Below are positions 28,901-38,554 of a stretch of DNA of 64,000 bases, one piece after another. The notes under the pieces are model-generated. The model did no database searches, was not told the origin of the DNA, and worked only from the letters and a program-made list of their open reading frames with translations. This DNA is from Cranoglanis bouderius. Its lineage: Eukaryota; Chordata; Actinopteri; Siluriformes; Cranoglanididae. Positions within the stretch are counted from its first letter, which is position 1. Every line of letters begins with the position of its first letter. The translations under genes were made by a program, and so were the position numbers. Location of the stretch: positions 33,106,899 through 33,170,898 of the forward strand of contig CM042535.1 of assembly GCA_023630585.1 (NCBI GenBank), read 5' to 3'.

Positions 28901-30324
28901 TCTTCGTCATCCTTTACTTCGGATATCCGGCCAGTTTTTTTGCAAAGCGCTTCAGTGGAAACTCCTCTAAATGGACCTGGGCGCCTCGTCTGTCCACCTC
29001 TACCTCGGCCTCTAGATGAAAAGGCTTCAAAAAGACATTAAAATAACTTTAATGGTAAGTCTGAACCAGTTCATTTTGTTTCATGACAATCACAATCCAC
29101 CCTCTGATGTATCAAGATTACATATTGAAGAATGAATGGCGTTATAATAAAACTCACACCCAGCCATTATATTATTGCAAAAAAAAAATGTGTTTACACT
29201 AGAGCTGCAATAACTAATCGATAAAATAGATAATCAATTAGTTGGTCTGCGCACGGCACAGGGCACATTTACACATTACGTTACTTCTGTTCCAAAAACA
29301 CTCACCACAGAGTACATACCAAAGTTGTGTCCCAAATGACGTACTATACACTTACACTATGCGCTCTACCATCTAGTGTTTGAAGTTTAGAAGGGTAGTA
29401 TCATCTCAAATGGAACACTAACGTTTTTTTACCAAACGGAAGTATAAGCCAGTTTCCCAGTTGATGGCACATGACGTCAAACGCACATAATGCGACGCCG
29501 CTAACTTTAGCGGAATACCCACAAAAATTAATTTTTTAATTTTACTGTTTATGTCAGTGTTACCTTTTATACCCAACATGACCACATTCACCATCAGATG
29601 GAGGCGTAATCGTCAAGTGACAGCGGAAAAAAGTGTGCGACCTCCAAGTCCTCTAAGTCAGGGGAGCATTTTATATCAAATGCCGTGTAACCTGCAAACT
29701 TTACAAAGCGGAGCTTGTGGCGCACGACAACGATGCACGAGCACAAACTTATGTTTATATCCAAAATGCTCCACTGTGTGCAAGGGGTTGAGAAAATTGT
29801 TGCAGGTTAAAAGGTTTAGTTTAATTCAAGTTTATTGTATATTTGTAACACTGAGTTTGTGGATTTTATTTTAAATAAACAAAAAAAAAATGTTATTGAA
29901 AGTTTGGGTTTTTTCCATCCGATTAATATATTAGTTGGAAGAAGAAATAATTGGACGATTAATTGGACGATTATGAAAATAATCTTTAGTTGCAACCCTA
30001 CTTAAAGTTTAATTCAAGTTTATTGTCATTATATGCTGTTTTCGAGCACTTGTAGTGCAAATTCTGTCGTTTATTATAACGGGAGCGTTGCTCCTCATTC
30101 GCAATGTAGACGCGGTGATAAACAGTGGGAGCGCAAGTACGATCTGTAATGTCAAATTAAAATGGTACAATCAAAGTAAACATAAGTAAAACAATACGCC
30201 TAAAGGCAGTGAGTAACAGAAACCATAAGGTGTGGTGTAAGTGAGTTTTCTGTTATTAATTTAGGACTGTAATTTAATTATCAGTGCTTTTTTGTTCATC
30301 CATAAAAAATAATGCATAAATACT

Positions 30325-30404
<80 letters not shown>

Positions 30405-31910
30405 CACACACAGGTGCATCTCAATAAATTAGAATGTCGTGGAAAAGTTCATTTATTTCAGTAATTCAACTCAAATTGTGAAACTCGTGTATTAAATAAA
30501 TTCAGTGCACACAGACTGAAGTAGTTTAAGTCTCTGGTTCTTTTAATTGTGATGATTTTGGCTCACATTTAACAAAAACCCACCATTTCACTATCTCAAC
30601 AAATTAGAATACTTCATAAGACCAATAAAAAAAACATTTTTAGTGAATTGTTGGCCTTCTGGAAAGTATGTTCATTTACTGTCCATGTACTCAATACTTG
30701 GTAGGGGCTCCTTTTGCTTTAATTACTGCCTCAATTCGGCGTGGCATGGAGGTGATTAGTTTGTGGCACTGCTGAGGTGGTATGGAAGCCCAGGTTTCTT
30801 TGACAGTGGCCTTCAGCTCATCTGCATTTTTTGGTCTCTTGTTTCTCATTTTCCTCTTGACAATACCCCATAGATTCTCTATGGGGTTCAGGTCTGGTGA
30901 GTTTGCTGGCCAGTCAAGCACACCAACACCATGGTCATTTAACCAACTTTTGGTGCTTTTGGCAGTGTGGGCAGGTGCCAAATCCTGCTGGAAAATGAAA
31001 TCAGCATCTTCAAAAAGCTGGTTAGCAGAAGGAAGCATGAAGTGCTCCAAAATTTCTTGGTAAATGGATGCAGTGACTTTGGTTTTCAAAAAACACAATG
31101 GACCAACACCAGCAGATGACATTGCACCCCAAATCATCACAGACTGTGGAAACTGAACACTGGATGTCAAGCAACTTGGGCTATGAGCTTCTCCACCCTT
31201 CCTCCAGACTCTAGGACCTTGGTTTCCAAATGAAATACAAAACTTGCTCTCATCTGAAAAGAAGACTTTGGATCACTGGGCAACAGTCCAGTTCTTCTTC
31301 TCCTTAGACCAGGTAAGACGCCTCTGACGTTGTCTGTGGTTCAGGAGTGGCTTAACAAGAGGAATACGACAACTGTAGCCAAATTCCAGACACGTCTGTG
31401 TGTGGTGGCTCTTGACGCCTTGAACCCAGCCTCAGTCCATTCCTTGTGAAGTTCACTAAAATTCTTGAATCGATTTTGCTTGACAATCCTCATAAGGCTG
31501 CGGCTCTCTCGGTTGGTTGTGCATCTTTTTCTTCCACACTTTTTTCTTCCACTAAACTTTCTGTTAACATGCTTGGATACAGCACTCTGTGAACAGCCAG
31601 CTTCTTTGGCAATGAATGTTTGTGGCTTACCCAGTGAACCAAACTGAGAGACCATTTTGAAGGCTCAGGAAACCTTTGCAGGTGTTGTGATTGATTAGCT
31701 GATTGGCATGTCACCATATTCTAATTTATTGAGATAGTGAAATGGTAGGTTTTTGTTAAATGTGAACCAAAATCATCACAATTAAAAGAACCAAAGACTT
31801 AAACTACTTCAGTCTGTGTGCATTGAATTTATTTAATACACGAGTTTCACAATTTGAGTTGAATTACTGAAATGAACTTTTCCACGACATTCTAATTTAT
31901 TGAGATGCAC

Positions 31911-31955
<45 letters not shown>

Positions 31956-33248
31956 TGTTTATCGAGTTGTTACTGTGTTGCAGTTTCACAGGTAGTTACA
32001 GTTTATGATGGCGGACTTTTTCCAAAATAAAAGATTGATATGAATTTCAGTTTATTATCATTTACCAGTTCATTGTTTTACCCAGTCCAGTTCCTTTAAT
32101 GTCCAGCTGTGACTCCCCAATAATGTAGGCTGGATTTCATAACCCTCTCTCTGGACTCCACCTAAATCCTCCTCCTCCTCCTCCTACGGAGCTGCACTGA
32201 AAACCTTTTGCCTGTGTAATCTGTTACTCTTGTAAACATGTTACATTGATATGTCTGCCCCTGCTCCTATCATACACAACCCTATCAAACATACGTACAC
32301 ACAAACATGCCATTGCTGACCAGAACTAAGCCAAACCACTATCTGCTTTTGCCTAAGCAGCACTGCACACTGCTGCACTAGTTAAACTTTTTCCTCGCAG
32401 CCATTCTCTCGGTGAGAAATACTGTTATAGTAAGATATTTTACTTTGAGTCATTCAGAAAATATTCTAAGCAAGATGAACATTGAGGGGATTTGATCTTT
32501 TTGTTTCCTTTTGTGTGTGTTTTTTTGTTGTTGTTGTTGTTGTTATAAACTATACTTAAGGTTTCATTTCCTTTAATTGTCAGCAGTGGGCTTGTGTGTT
32601 TTTTTCAAAGGTTCATTAATACCTTCAAACCATATTTTCCAAACCATTAAAAATTCCAAACCATAGAAACCTCTAAACGTTTTTAATACAAGTCGTTTTG
32701 CAGAACGCAGAATGCAATTGCATGATCTTGGTAGTAAATTGTTAGAAAGCCAGAATGAGATTGCTCTCTCTCTCATTTGTACCGGTTTGTTTCCTCTGTA
32801 GCTGAATGGCGCCTTTTCTCCTGCCTCGGGGAAACTTGGCCGGAGTCTCGTCCCCATCAGCACGAGTCTGGCTGAAGCCCGAAGCATTCGTGTCATGGTC
32901 TGAAACAATAAGAAAAGTCAAAAGAAGAATTTTAAACCTTTACATTAGTCCTTAGTCCCTGCTAGTTTTTAACATGTTAATGTTTATAAGTAACGTGTGT
33001 GTCTTTGCACCTAATGAGCTGGACAGCTGAAAGTTAGCGTCATCACTTTCCAAGAGATGAAACTGTGCGCTGGCAGATCCGAACATAGGATCCTTGTCAC
33101 TAAGCATGTTCTTGAGTGAGTCTCCTGGCAGGTTGTGGCTCGATGCAAACTCATCACTTGCTTCACATTCCAAGTTCTGGCCAAGGAGCAGGGAGTCTTC
33201 CAACTGATCACTGGGAATTAAATGGTTAAACGTGCCAACTATATCCAT
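20903..33248 (-). CDS. phf3: PHF3 (PHD finger protein 3), complete 15-exon coding region
   Basis: Exons in transcript order: 33248-33011, 32899-32783, 29024-27734, 27452-27218, 25702-25660, 25567-25447, 25209-25053, 24899-24783, 24688-24569, 24483-24345, 24263-24056, 23747-23600, 23516-23427, 23339-23144, 22914-20903. All joins keep phase; the total is 5232 nt, 1743 residues. The start MDIVGTFNHLIP matches vertebrate PHF3. In order: N-terminal box with SLKNMLSDKDPMFGSAS (about 45-65), Lys/Pro-rich linker, PHD finger (about 537-588), TFIIS-like domain (about 645-780), SPOC domain (about 935-1072), Pro-rich segment and Arg/Asp/Ser-rich tail (last 130). PHF3 is a nuclear transcription regulator; its SPOC domain binds the Ser2-phosphorylated RNA polymerase II C-terminal domain and it competes with TFIIS (family knowledge). 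It is shorter than human PHF3 (about 2040), mostly in the linker and tail. Confidence 0.95.
21780..21990. repeat. 33-bp minisatellite inside PHF3 coding exon
   Basis: About six tandem units of 33 bp encode SAPSDQSxVTQ. Units differ at few positions (T/I, Q/H), so the array is recent or homogenised. The frame is kept throughout. Confidence 0.92.
23144..23339 (-). CDS. phf3: PHF3 exon: C-terminal half of SPOC domain
   Basis: It encodes EICVIRFTPDTEEDEISYTL, YFSSRRRYGVVANNRKQVKD and MYLIPLGSTEKIPHHIVPFD, the core SPOC strands, nearly identical to human PHF3. Splice sites: CCTCAG/GAAATC and CCCAG/GTAAGT. Confidence 0.95.
23427..23516 (-). CDS. phf3: PHF3 exon: SPOC domain, DLPDTIQVGGRISP segment
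   Basis: 30 codons, phase 0 in and out, encoding DLPDTIQVGGRISPQTVWDY and VEKIRASGTK. Confidence 0.94.
23600..23747 (-). CDS. phf3: PHF3 exon: start of SPOC domain
   Basis: 148 nt encoding LWNGYIDMPSVARYLTKAYP and VSGILDHLTE, the opening of the SPOC fold. Confidence 0.93.
24056..24263 (-). CDS. phf3: PHF3 exon: linker before SPOC
   Basis: Starts in RMAPPVEEATTKAVKV, conserved after the C-x-x-C box of the preceding exon. Ends PAYESR at the donor CAAG/GTAAAAG. Confidence 0.92.
24345..24483 (-). CDS. phf3: PHF3 exon: Lys-rich linker and FDLHCKICTG box
   Basis: 139 nt encoding PDPVPKAVEVSEEKK and HLFDLHCKICTG, a conserved Cys box at the end of the TFIIS-like region. Confidence 0.92.
24569..24688 (-). 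CDS. phf3: PHF3 exon: TIEMIEKEQREAERRP
   Basis: 40 codons in phase 0, encoding TIEMIEKEQREAERRPVTKI and THKGEIEIE, the conserved segment following the TFIIS-like helices. Confidence 0.94.
24783..24899 (-). CDS. phf3: PHF3 exon: TFIIS-like central domain, C-terminal part
   Basis: 39 codons, VLFKRVLKGEIPPRDLVRMS and AEELASKELAAWRQRENRH, typical of the TFIIS M domain. Confidence 0.95.
25053..25209 (-). CDS. phf3: PHF3 exon: TFIIS-like central domain, middle part
   Basis: 157 nt encoding EKELFALFQGVDSKYKNKYR and SLMFNLRDTKNN, the most conserved TFIIS M-domain motif. Confidence 0.95.
25447..25567 (-). CDS. phf3: PHF3 exon: start of TFIIS-like domain
   Basis: 121 nt encoding STGQIRRSVRDSLEEILLKR, preceded by a basic linker. 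Confidence 0.93.
25660..25702 (-). CDS. phf3: PHF3 micro-exon (43 nt)
   Basis: Encodes DPGERRSVDSALKT. Both splice sites fit (TTTAAACCAG/GACCCG and ACTG/GTAAGA) and its phase links the PHD exon to the TFIIS exons. It could be skipped only with loss of frame (43 nt). Confidence 0.8.
25703..27217. other. PHF3 intron, no repeat recognised
   Basis: The stretch has no exon and no clear element ends. Confidence 0.55.
27218..27452 (-). CDS. phf3: PHF3 exon: C-terminal part of PHD finger
   Basis: 235 nt. FMVGCGRCDDWFHGDCIGLD and EYVCLKCC supply most of the zinc ligands of the PHD finger. The first Cys pair (CGLCNKPH) comes from the previous exon. Confidence 0.95.
27734..29024 (-). CDS. phf3: PHF3 large exon: N-terminal linker and first PHD Cys pair
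   Basis: 1291 nt. The acceptor TTTTTGAAG/CCTTTT is inferred because it alone restores frame with the preceding exon; a nearer AG gives the wrong phase. It contains a Lys/Pro/Gln-rich linker, the conserved SISIDEPELFIPDNAPVVKK box and QCGLCNKPHSNR at the start of the PHD finger. Confidence 0.9.
29203..30001. mobile_element. hAT-like MITE in PHF3 intron 2
   Basis: The ends GCTGCAATAACTAATCGATA and, inverted at the right, TAGGGTTGCAACTAAAGATT pair imperfectly, as do subterminal ATAATCGTCCAATTAAT-type sequences. There is no transposase. Family call from memory of fish repeats. Confidence 0.55.
30331..30403. repeat. (TA)n tract left of Tc1 element
   Basis: About 36 TA units. It continues beyond the Tc1 insertion at 31914-31951. 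Confidence 0.95.
30411..31913 (-). mobile_element. Tc1-like transposon, nearly full length, in PHF3 intron 2
   Basis: Long inverted repeats of about 200 bp start CAGGTGCATCTCAATAAATT at both ends and lie inside a (TA)n tract, the TA target. The - strand transposase is broken between 31655 and 30691. The N-terminal HTH part (SQSAVSKHVNRKFSGRKKCG) and the C-terminal part ([46 protein letters not shown]) are intact, with at least one stop and one frame change between them. Confidence 0.93.
30691..31655 (-). pseudogene. Tc1-like transposase, disrupted
   Basis: The second Asp (FQQDLAPAH) and the Glu (NPIENLW) of the DDE triad are present with Tc1-like spacing. The first Asp region (SDESKF-like) is in a short frame beyond a stop. 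The element cannot encode a single transposase as it stands. Confidence 0.85.
31914..31951. repeat. (TA)n tract right of Tc1 element
   Basis: Continuation of the tract at 30331-30403, split by the Tc1 insertion. Confidence 0.93.
31952..32782. other. PHF3 intron 2 remainder
   Basis: Short (CTC)n and (GTT)n runs; no exon or element found. Confidence 0.5.
32783..32899 (-). CDS. phf3: PHF3 coding exon 2
   Basis: 117 nt encoding HDTNASGFSQTRADGDETPA and KFPRGRRKGAIQLQRKQT. The frame was chosen by phase with both neighbours; it differs from the longest open frame across this spot. Donor ACCG/GTACAA. Confidence 0.85.
33011..33248 (-). CDS. phf3: PHF3 coding exon 1 with start codon
   Basis: Starts at the ATG of MDIVGTFNHLIPSDQLEDSL. 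This matches the start of other vertebrate PHF3 proteins, so the in-frame upstream codons are read as 5' UTR. An acceptor (CTTCTAG) at 33273 shows that at least one non-coding exon lies upstream. Confidence 0.93.
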
Positions 33249-33273
33249 GAATGCTTCCACTGTTACGACTGCT

Positions 33274-34699
33274 CTAGAAGAAGATAAGGAAGAAGATAGA
33301 GAGAAAAAAAAAAAGACATTTTATTAAATTAATGTAAATTAACCACAGCCTTGCCAGATAACACAGGGGTGGACAAATGAAAATAAATTAGTCATTAGTT
33401 AGACCACTAGGCATGTGGAAGCTCCGGTATGATGCCCAGGGCCATGTTTTGGTTGCCCGGAAACCTTATTCACTGGGCTAAAAAAGTGACGGCTTATGTG
33501 ACGTAATAACATACAGCCTGGACATGAAATATGTCTGTCCTGGGCTGCTGATTTGTTCAACACTGTAATGGCCAAGTCATTATCAAACCATCTCTGACGT
33601 ACATAACGTACATATATAATTATGCATGTAGGTGAAAAATGGGCCACGTCCGTGTCATTAACATGTTATATCGCCGCTAAATATTGCTCTACAGAGCAAC
33701 AGGCTCATAAATGGAAGATTATATATCTTCACGTGACACTGCTGTGGATTCACCCAGGATGGGACAGCTATCCATCACAGAAGTGTTTGCAGATAAGCTC
33801 CAGTTTCACCATGAATCTGAGCAGGATACAGTCTTTACTGATAGATTAGATAGATAATGATCATTCTGAGATAAATGTTTATGGAGAAGTGCAAGAGTTT
33901 TGTTCTAAGACCTAAAAAAAAAAAAACATACCAGTGACATTCTGTATTTAACAGAAGACAGTTACATGCTCACTGATCAGCCCGAATGCAGGCTGTTACT
34001 TTCCTCTGACCTCCTGTAAATCTAAGAGAAATTATACACAAAAAAAAGAAGAAGTCAAGAAGACTCATTAAAGTCACAACAAATAGAAAAGCTACAACGA
34101 ACTCCTTTGCTAGAATCATCACAAACAAATGTGTTTATCAGCATTATATACATCCACCCTTATTCCGGCAAGTCCCGCCTCCTGCGCTAGGATTGGTTAG
34201 AAGTTCATGCCCGTAAACAAACCGCAGATTGGACTGTATGAGGACGAAACAACAGCCAATCATAATCCAAGAGGTGGGATATTATCAGCCAATCCTAGGG
34301 CAATAATCGGGACTAGTCGAAATGCAGGTAGGAAAAAATGCAAATCCGAACTAGCACGCTGTGTTAGGCCTGACTAGCCGAGCGTTAGAGAGCTAGCTAA
34401 CAAACTCCGACTGCAAGGCTGACAGGTTTTGGTTTTTTTTACCTAATTACACCTCTAGTGCCTAGAATGTCCGATATGCCTATTGAAAGTTAAGCACCTA
34501 TCAAACGCACTAGCGAATCGCATGCTCAGTAGCAGGTTAGCTTCAAACCACCACACGGGCCGTGTTTGCAGCTAAGCTAAATCAGCTAATCAGTGTGTGT
34601 TCATAAACAAGTGAACTCGCGTTTATAACAGCCGCCGTTCATTAGAGCTGCTTTTAACGGGTCATGCGCCAACAACATGCGTAAACGTTACAAACTCAC
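33274..34699. other. PHF3 first intron
   Basis: No coding signal. Several CCAAT motifs on both strands cluster at 34185-34300; they may belong to the promoter region or be chance. Confidence 0.45.
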
Positions 34700-35000
34700 T
34701 TCACGGTTCAGCGACTTCATTCGCCTGAGCTGTGGGGAAATGCACTGCAGCTCCAGCTGTCTGCTACAAACATTAACTTGTAAACTCCGTTGCTAGCGCG
34801 CGGGCTGGAGCGAAACAAGGCCGAGCGCGCGTTATGACAGAGCAGCGCTAAAGCGTCAACGTTAACGCCCACCTCGCGCCTCAGCCAGCACTGGACCGGG
34901 AACTTAACGAGGTTCGTGTGGAAAAAAACCACCATTACCTTATTGTCGAAAAGCCACGCATATTTTAAGTGGTCAGTAATTTCACTCACACTATGCTCCG
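34700..35000 (-). promoter_or_regulatory. phf3: Likely PHF3 promoter and non-coding first exon (CpG-rich)
   Basis: The richest CpG patch of the window (34790-34880, GCGCGCGGGC and similar) lies 1.4 kb 5' of the PHF3 start. Candidate - strand donors are GTGAA/GTGAGT at 34700 and ATAAG/GTAATG at 34939. No TATA box was seen. Transcript data would fix the start. Confidence 0.5.
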
Positions 35001-35239
35001 CGGTCTACATTCCCACTTGAGATTTAGCAGTAAGTAGCCTGCACTTCCCTTTCCCATGCAAGACAACACAGTCAATTGCAATGCATCTACTGACCGGTAG
35101 AGGGCTTTAAATGGGGAAAGACTTTCAGCACACCACCCTCTACCGGCCTAGGCGTGGAAATTAGAGAAAAGTCCAGTCAGCTTTTATTCAGTCCGTACAG
35201 GATTTATTTAGGATTCCTCCATCAGGAAGAAACTTATCG

Positions 35240-35250
35240 TTAGTATTCTT

Positions 35251-35281
<31 letters not shown>

Positions 35282-35312
35282 TTGTTGTTATTATTATTAT
35301 TATTATTGTTAT
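35240..35312. repeat. (CTT)n then (ATT)n microsatellite
   Basis: About eleven CTT units followed by ATT/GTT units. Confidence 0.92.
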
Positions 35313-35334
35313 TCTCCTTATCTCCTTAAAGTGC

Positions 35335-36420
35335 CCAATAACTCAATATCTGAATAGTAAAAAGTTTTGACATTTGGCACAATGACTCTACAGGCCACAA
35401 GTAACTCCGACACCACAAATGGCCCACGTGCGCCCATAGGTGGCGCTACAGGCCACGCCCAAATTCTACGTGATTTTCCCTCCGCCCCAAGTCCAAGGGT
35501 GCTTCTCAATACTCAAATTGATGTTTCCTCGCTCCTCCGTCCTCCAGCCCGTGACCCGGAAATCGATCGAAGTCAACCATCTTGAAGGACAGCTCAATTC
35601 TCAAACTGTGCCGTGAGGAGGCGAGGAACGAGGAGTGAGGAAGCTTCCAGAGGAGCTAGGAGCGAGGATACGCAGGTGTATCCAGTGCGGAAGTGTTTTT
35701 TGTCGAAAAAACCTGACGCACGTATAAATTCCCCTCCTCCTTTACATCTGCCACAATCTCCAACAAAAAGTCCTTTGATGATGTGATGGAATTTTGTGTG
35801 AAATATAATTAAATAATAATATGCTTACAATGAGTATTGTAATTAATTGATGCTTGCATGTTCGGATATGCAAAGCCGCAAAACGATGCAATAATTTATG
35901 TATTGTTCATTAATTCATGGTTGAATAACCCGGACATTTCACATACTATCAGTGCATTTTGCTTTATTAAGGATGTTGTTATTAACCAAACTCCAACAAC
36001 ATAACGGCACATCAAAAAAAAAAAAAAAAAGAGCGAGGATATTCCATTCGACTTGCTTTAATTCCTCTCTCCTCGCATCTCATCCTCACATCCTTCCCTC
36101 ACATCCTCAGGAGGTGGAGCTAAGGTGCAAGGAAAGGAAGCGAGGAAAGGAAATGAGGATTCACAAATAAGAAATGAGAAGCACCCCAAAATGTCTGAAA
36201 ATTGGTATACATGCCTTATTTCTCATGGGGAACAAAAAAGCCATTGGGACCCATAAGTTCGCCATGATAGAGTGGCGCCATTTTCCAGTACATTGAAAAT
36301 TTGTCCAAAACTACAAAAATCTTCTCATGAACCGTAGGTCCAATTGACTTGAACTGTGGAACATGTGTGTGGAATACATGTCTTCCTATAGGGTGATAAG
36401 GGATCAAATAAAAATTGGCA
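35335..36420. repeat. Older repeat interrupted by the TIR element at 35498
   Basis: Flanks 35335-35497 and 36189-36420 read as one unit (TTTTGACATTTGGCACAATG, then AATTGGTATACATGCC and CCATTTTCCAGTACATTG), like a dispersed fish repeat. Class unknown. Confidence 0.4.
35498..36188. mobile_element. Non-autonomous TIR element (end GGGTGCTTCTCA)
   Basis: The left end GGGTGCTTCTCAATACTCAA and, inverted on the right, GGGGTGCTTCTCATTTCTTA pair at the ends. Subterminal CCTCGCTCCTCCGTCC- and TTTCCTCGCTTCCTTT-like sequences also pair loosely. No protein frame. It may be PIF/Harbinger- or hAT-like; the target duplication is unclear. Confidence 0.7.
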
Positions 36421-36432
36421 CAGACCTGACAA

Positions 36433-38134
36433 TTATTGGCTTCTCTGTGCTGGGGGTTTAAGAACCCACACCGGCCTCCCATCTTCTTCAACAGACATCA
36501 CGTCCACAGTTGCTGTCTCCCACGGTTCTCTTTCCAAGTCTGTCTGCAGGACCCTAGACCTGGACTCCAGCAACTGCAAAACATAAAAGTAAAACTGAAC
36601 CATTGACAACCACTGAGAGGCTAATAGCATTTTGAAAAGGAAAAAGCTACATCAGCTACATCAATCAAATTACTTAACTTACTCTTCTCTTTCTTTGCTT
36701 GTTTTTTGCCACAGTTTTAAGAGAGTTTCTCAGCCCGGCCTTTTCAGGCTGGGTCATCGAATGTTTCCTCCTTAGAGTTTCATAATATGTCTTGCAGGAT
36801 GCTGAACAAAACAAAAAAATATTATATAGTAACAGAAGACACTGCATTATTTTATTACAGGAAACTATGACAATCCCCATGAATTGAATTTGTGCATGCC
36901 TAATGAAGAAGACATGCAGTCAGCTGAAGTTCCAGAGCCACCGGAAGGTGTGCTTAATTTATCAACAACCAGGTGAAGGTGCTTGAACTTGAACTTGTTG
37001 TTGTAAAGGTGCCTCAGGATATTGGAAGAATTACCTCTGGACTCAGTGGATTTACTGCTCACCAATGGAAAAACTGGATCTATTCTCTCTTTTGTTTGAA
37101 CGGACAGATTGACAGCAGACACTATGAAATGTGTCTTTGGTTTGACTTTGTACAAGCATGCATTATCATATGCTCAAGAGTTATCTCCACTGACAGGCTA
37201 GAAATAGCTGACAGGTATCTGCAAAGATTTCTGTCCAAGTCTGTTAATCTCTATGGGCCATTGAACTGCACACCCAACATGCATCTGCATTTACATTTAA
37301 ACGATTGTATTTTAGATTATGGACCTGTCTATTCATTTTGGTGCTTTCCTTTTGATATGTTCAATGGAATGTTAGGGCAGTATCATAACAACAACAGAAA
37401 CATTGAAGTTCAAGTCATGAGGCATTTTCAGCAGAACCAGCAGCTTTATATGCCAGTGGTTTGTGATTACAGTGCTGAATTTGTTAACATATTCGCAAGC
37501 AAAGATGTGGGCCCTGTATATAAAACATTATGCCCAGATCTCATCTGAAACACTTCTTTTGGAGGATTTAAACGTAATTGAGCTACTGCCCTCATTCCAG
37601 GACATTGTGCTAGGAGAATAAAATATATCATATAACATATAACAATATATAACAGTTTTGTCACCCAAGTGGGCTGTTTGGCTAGGATGTGCACTAAATC
37701 AAGGAGTCTTGGACTAACTCTTTCTGTTAGTAGCTGCAGGGCTGAAAAGTCTGCCTGTGTTTCTAAAGTGTTTCTTTAGTGAGTCCAGCATTGAGGAACC
37801 GGTCCTAGACCCAAATGCAGAGCTGCGTCCTGGGATCATAAAAAGGTTTCTTGTGATAAACGTAAAATCTCAGGCCTGTACTGTTCAGCATGTTCTTGCA
37901 AAGGTAACATGGTTGCACCCTGATCCAAACAGACATTTCTTTGGGAGGCCTGTGGAGGTATGGACTTTAAGGGGCACACCTACTAACTCTGCAGTAGCGT
38001 TCCTACCTGGGGAACGTATTCCAAGCAGATGTGTCCTTAGTACCACTACAGGGCAATTAAGTAAGACAAAAGAGAAGATAGTAGTAGTACCAAGATCAGT
38101 AGTAATACCACTTTGCACAATGGTTGAGATTTAG
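36433..38134 (+). mobile_element. CACTA/EnSpm-like transposon remnant
   Basis: + strand frames 36973-37548 and 37757-38134 look like the C-terminal part of a TNP2-type protein. The first has LNDCILDYGPVYSFWCFPFD, MFNGMLGQYHNNNRN and VQVMRHF, resembling the DUF4218 region (HL..D...GP...W.FPFE...G.L). The second ends in the VAFLPGERIPSRCVLS-type tail seen in fish copies. A - strand piece (36433-36630, PWETATVDVMSVEEDGRPVW) may be another element gene. No ends found. Confidence 0.65.
36973..37548 (+). pseudogene. TNP2/DUF4218-like transposase C-terminal fragment
   Basis: A 191-residue open frame with the order GLSGFTAHQWKNW, CLWFDFVQACIIICSR, NMHLHLHLNDCILDYGPVYS and FPFDMFNGMLGQYH. The catalytic part upstream is missing, so it is a fragment. 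Confidence 0.65.
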
Positions 38135-38554
38135 GACTATTTTATCCCTGAAGATAGTTTTAATATTGACTGTTTGCTATGCATCCATAAAATAAAAAAT
38201 TAAACACCAAGTTTTAAGAAATCTTGTTCTTTAATATTTGTTTTATTACATTTTTTTTGGTTTATTACTGTAACTGTTTTTGATTGGACACTTGTTCGTA
38301 TTCAGTTTCTTTTGTACCTGTACTGTAAAAAAAAAAAAAAAAAAAACTCCTTAAATAAACTCTTTTTTTTTAACATTCTGGAATGCTATTTGGTTGATGG
38401 ATCATTCAATACAATTACCTAGCAAATCAAGAAACATTAATCATTAAGCCATTATGTCAGCATATGATAGTGTAGATGTTAAAAAATAATGTGGTAAGAT
38501 AAATCTCCTTATTTTATTAAAAATCTAAATTATTTTGTGTAATGGTTGTCAAAG
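38135..38554. other. A/T-rich spacer
   Basis: Poly-A and poly-T runs, no coding signal or element end. Confidence 0.5.

Noticed and set aside
29551..29874. 107-residue + strand frame with PHF3-unrelated sequence
   Set aside because: It lies inside the hAT-like MITE, without domains; chance frame.
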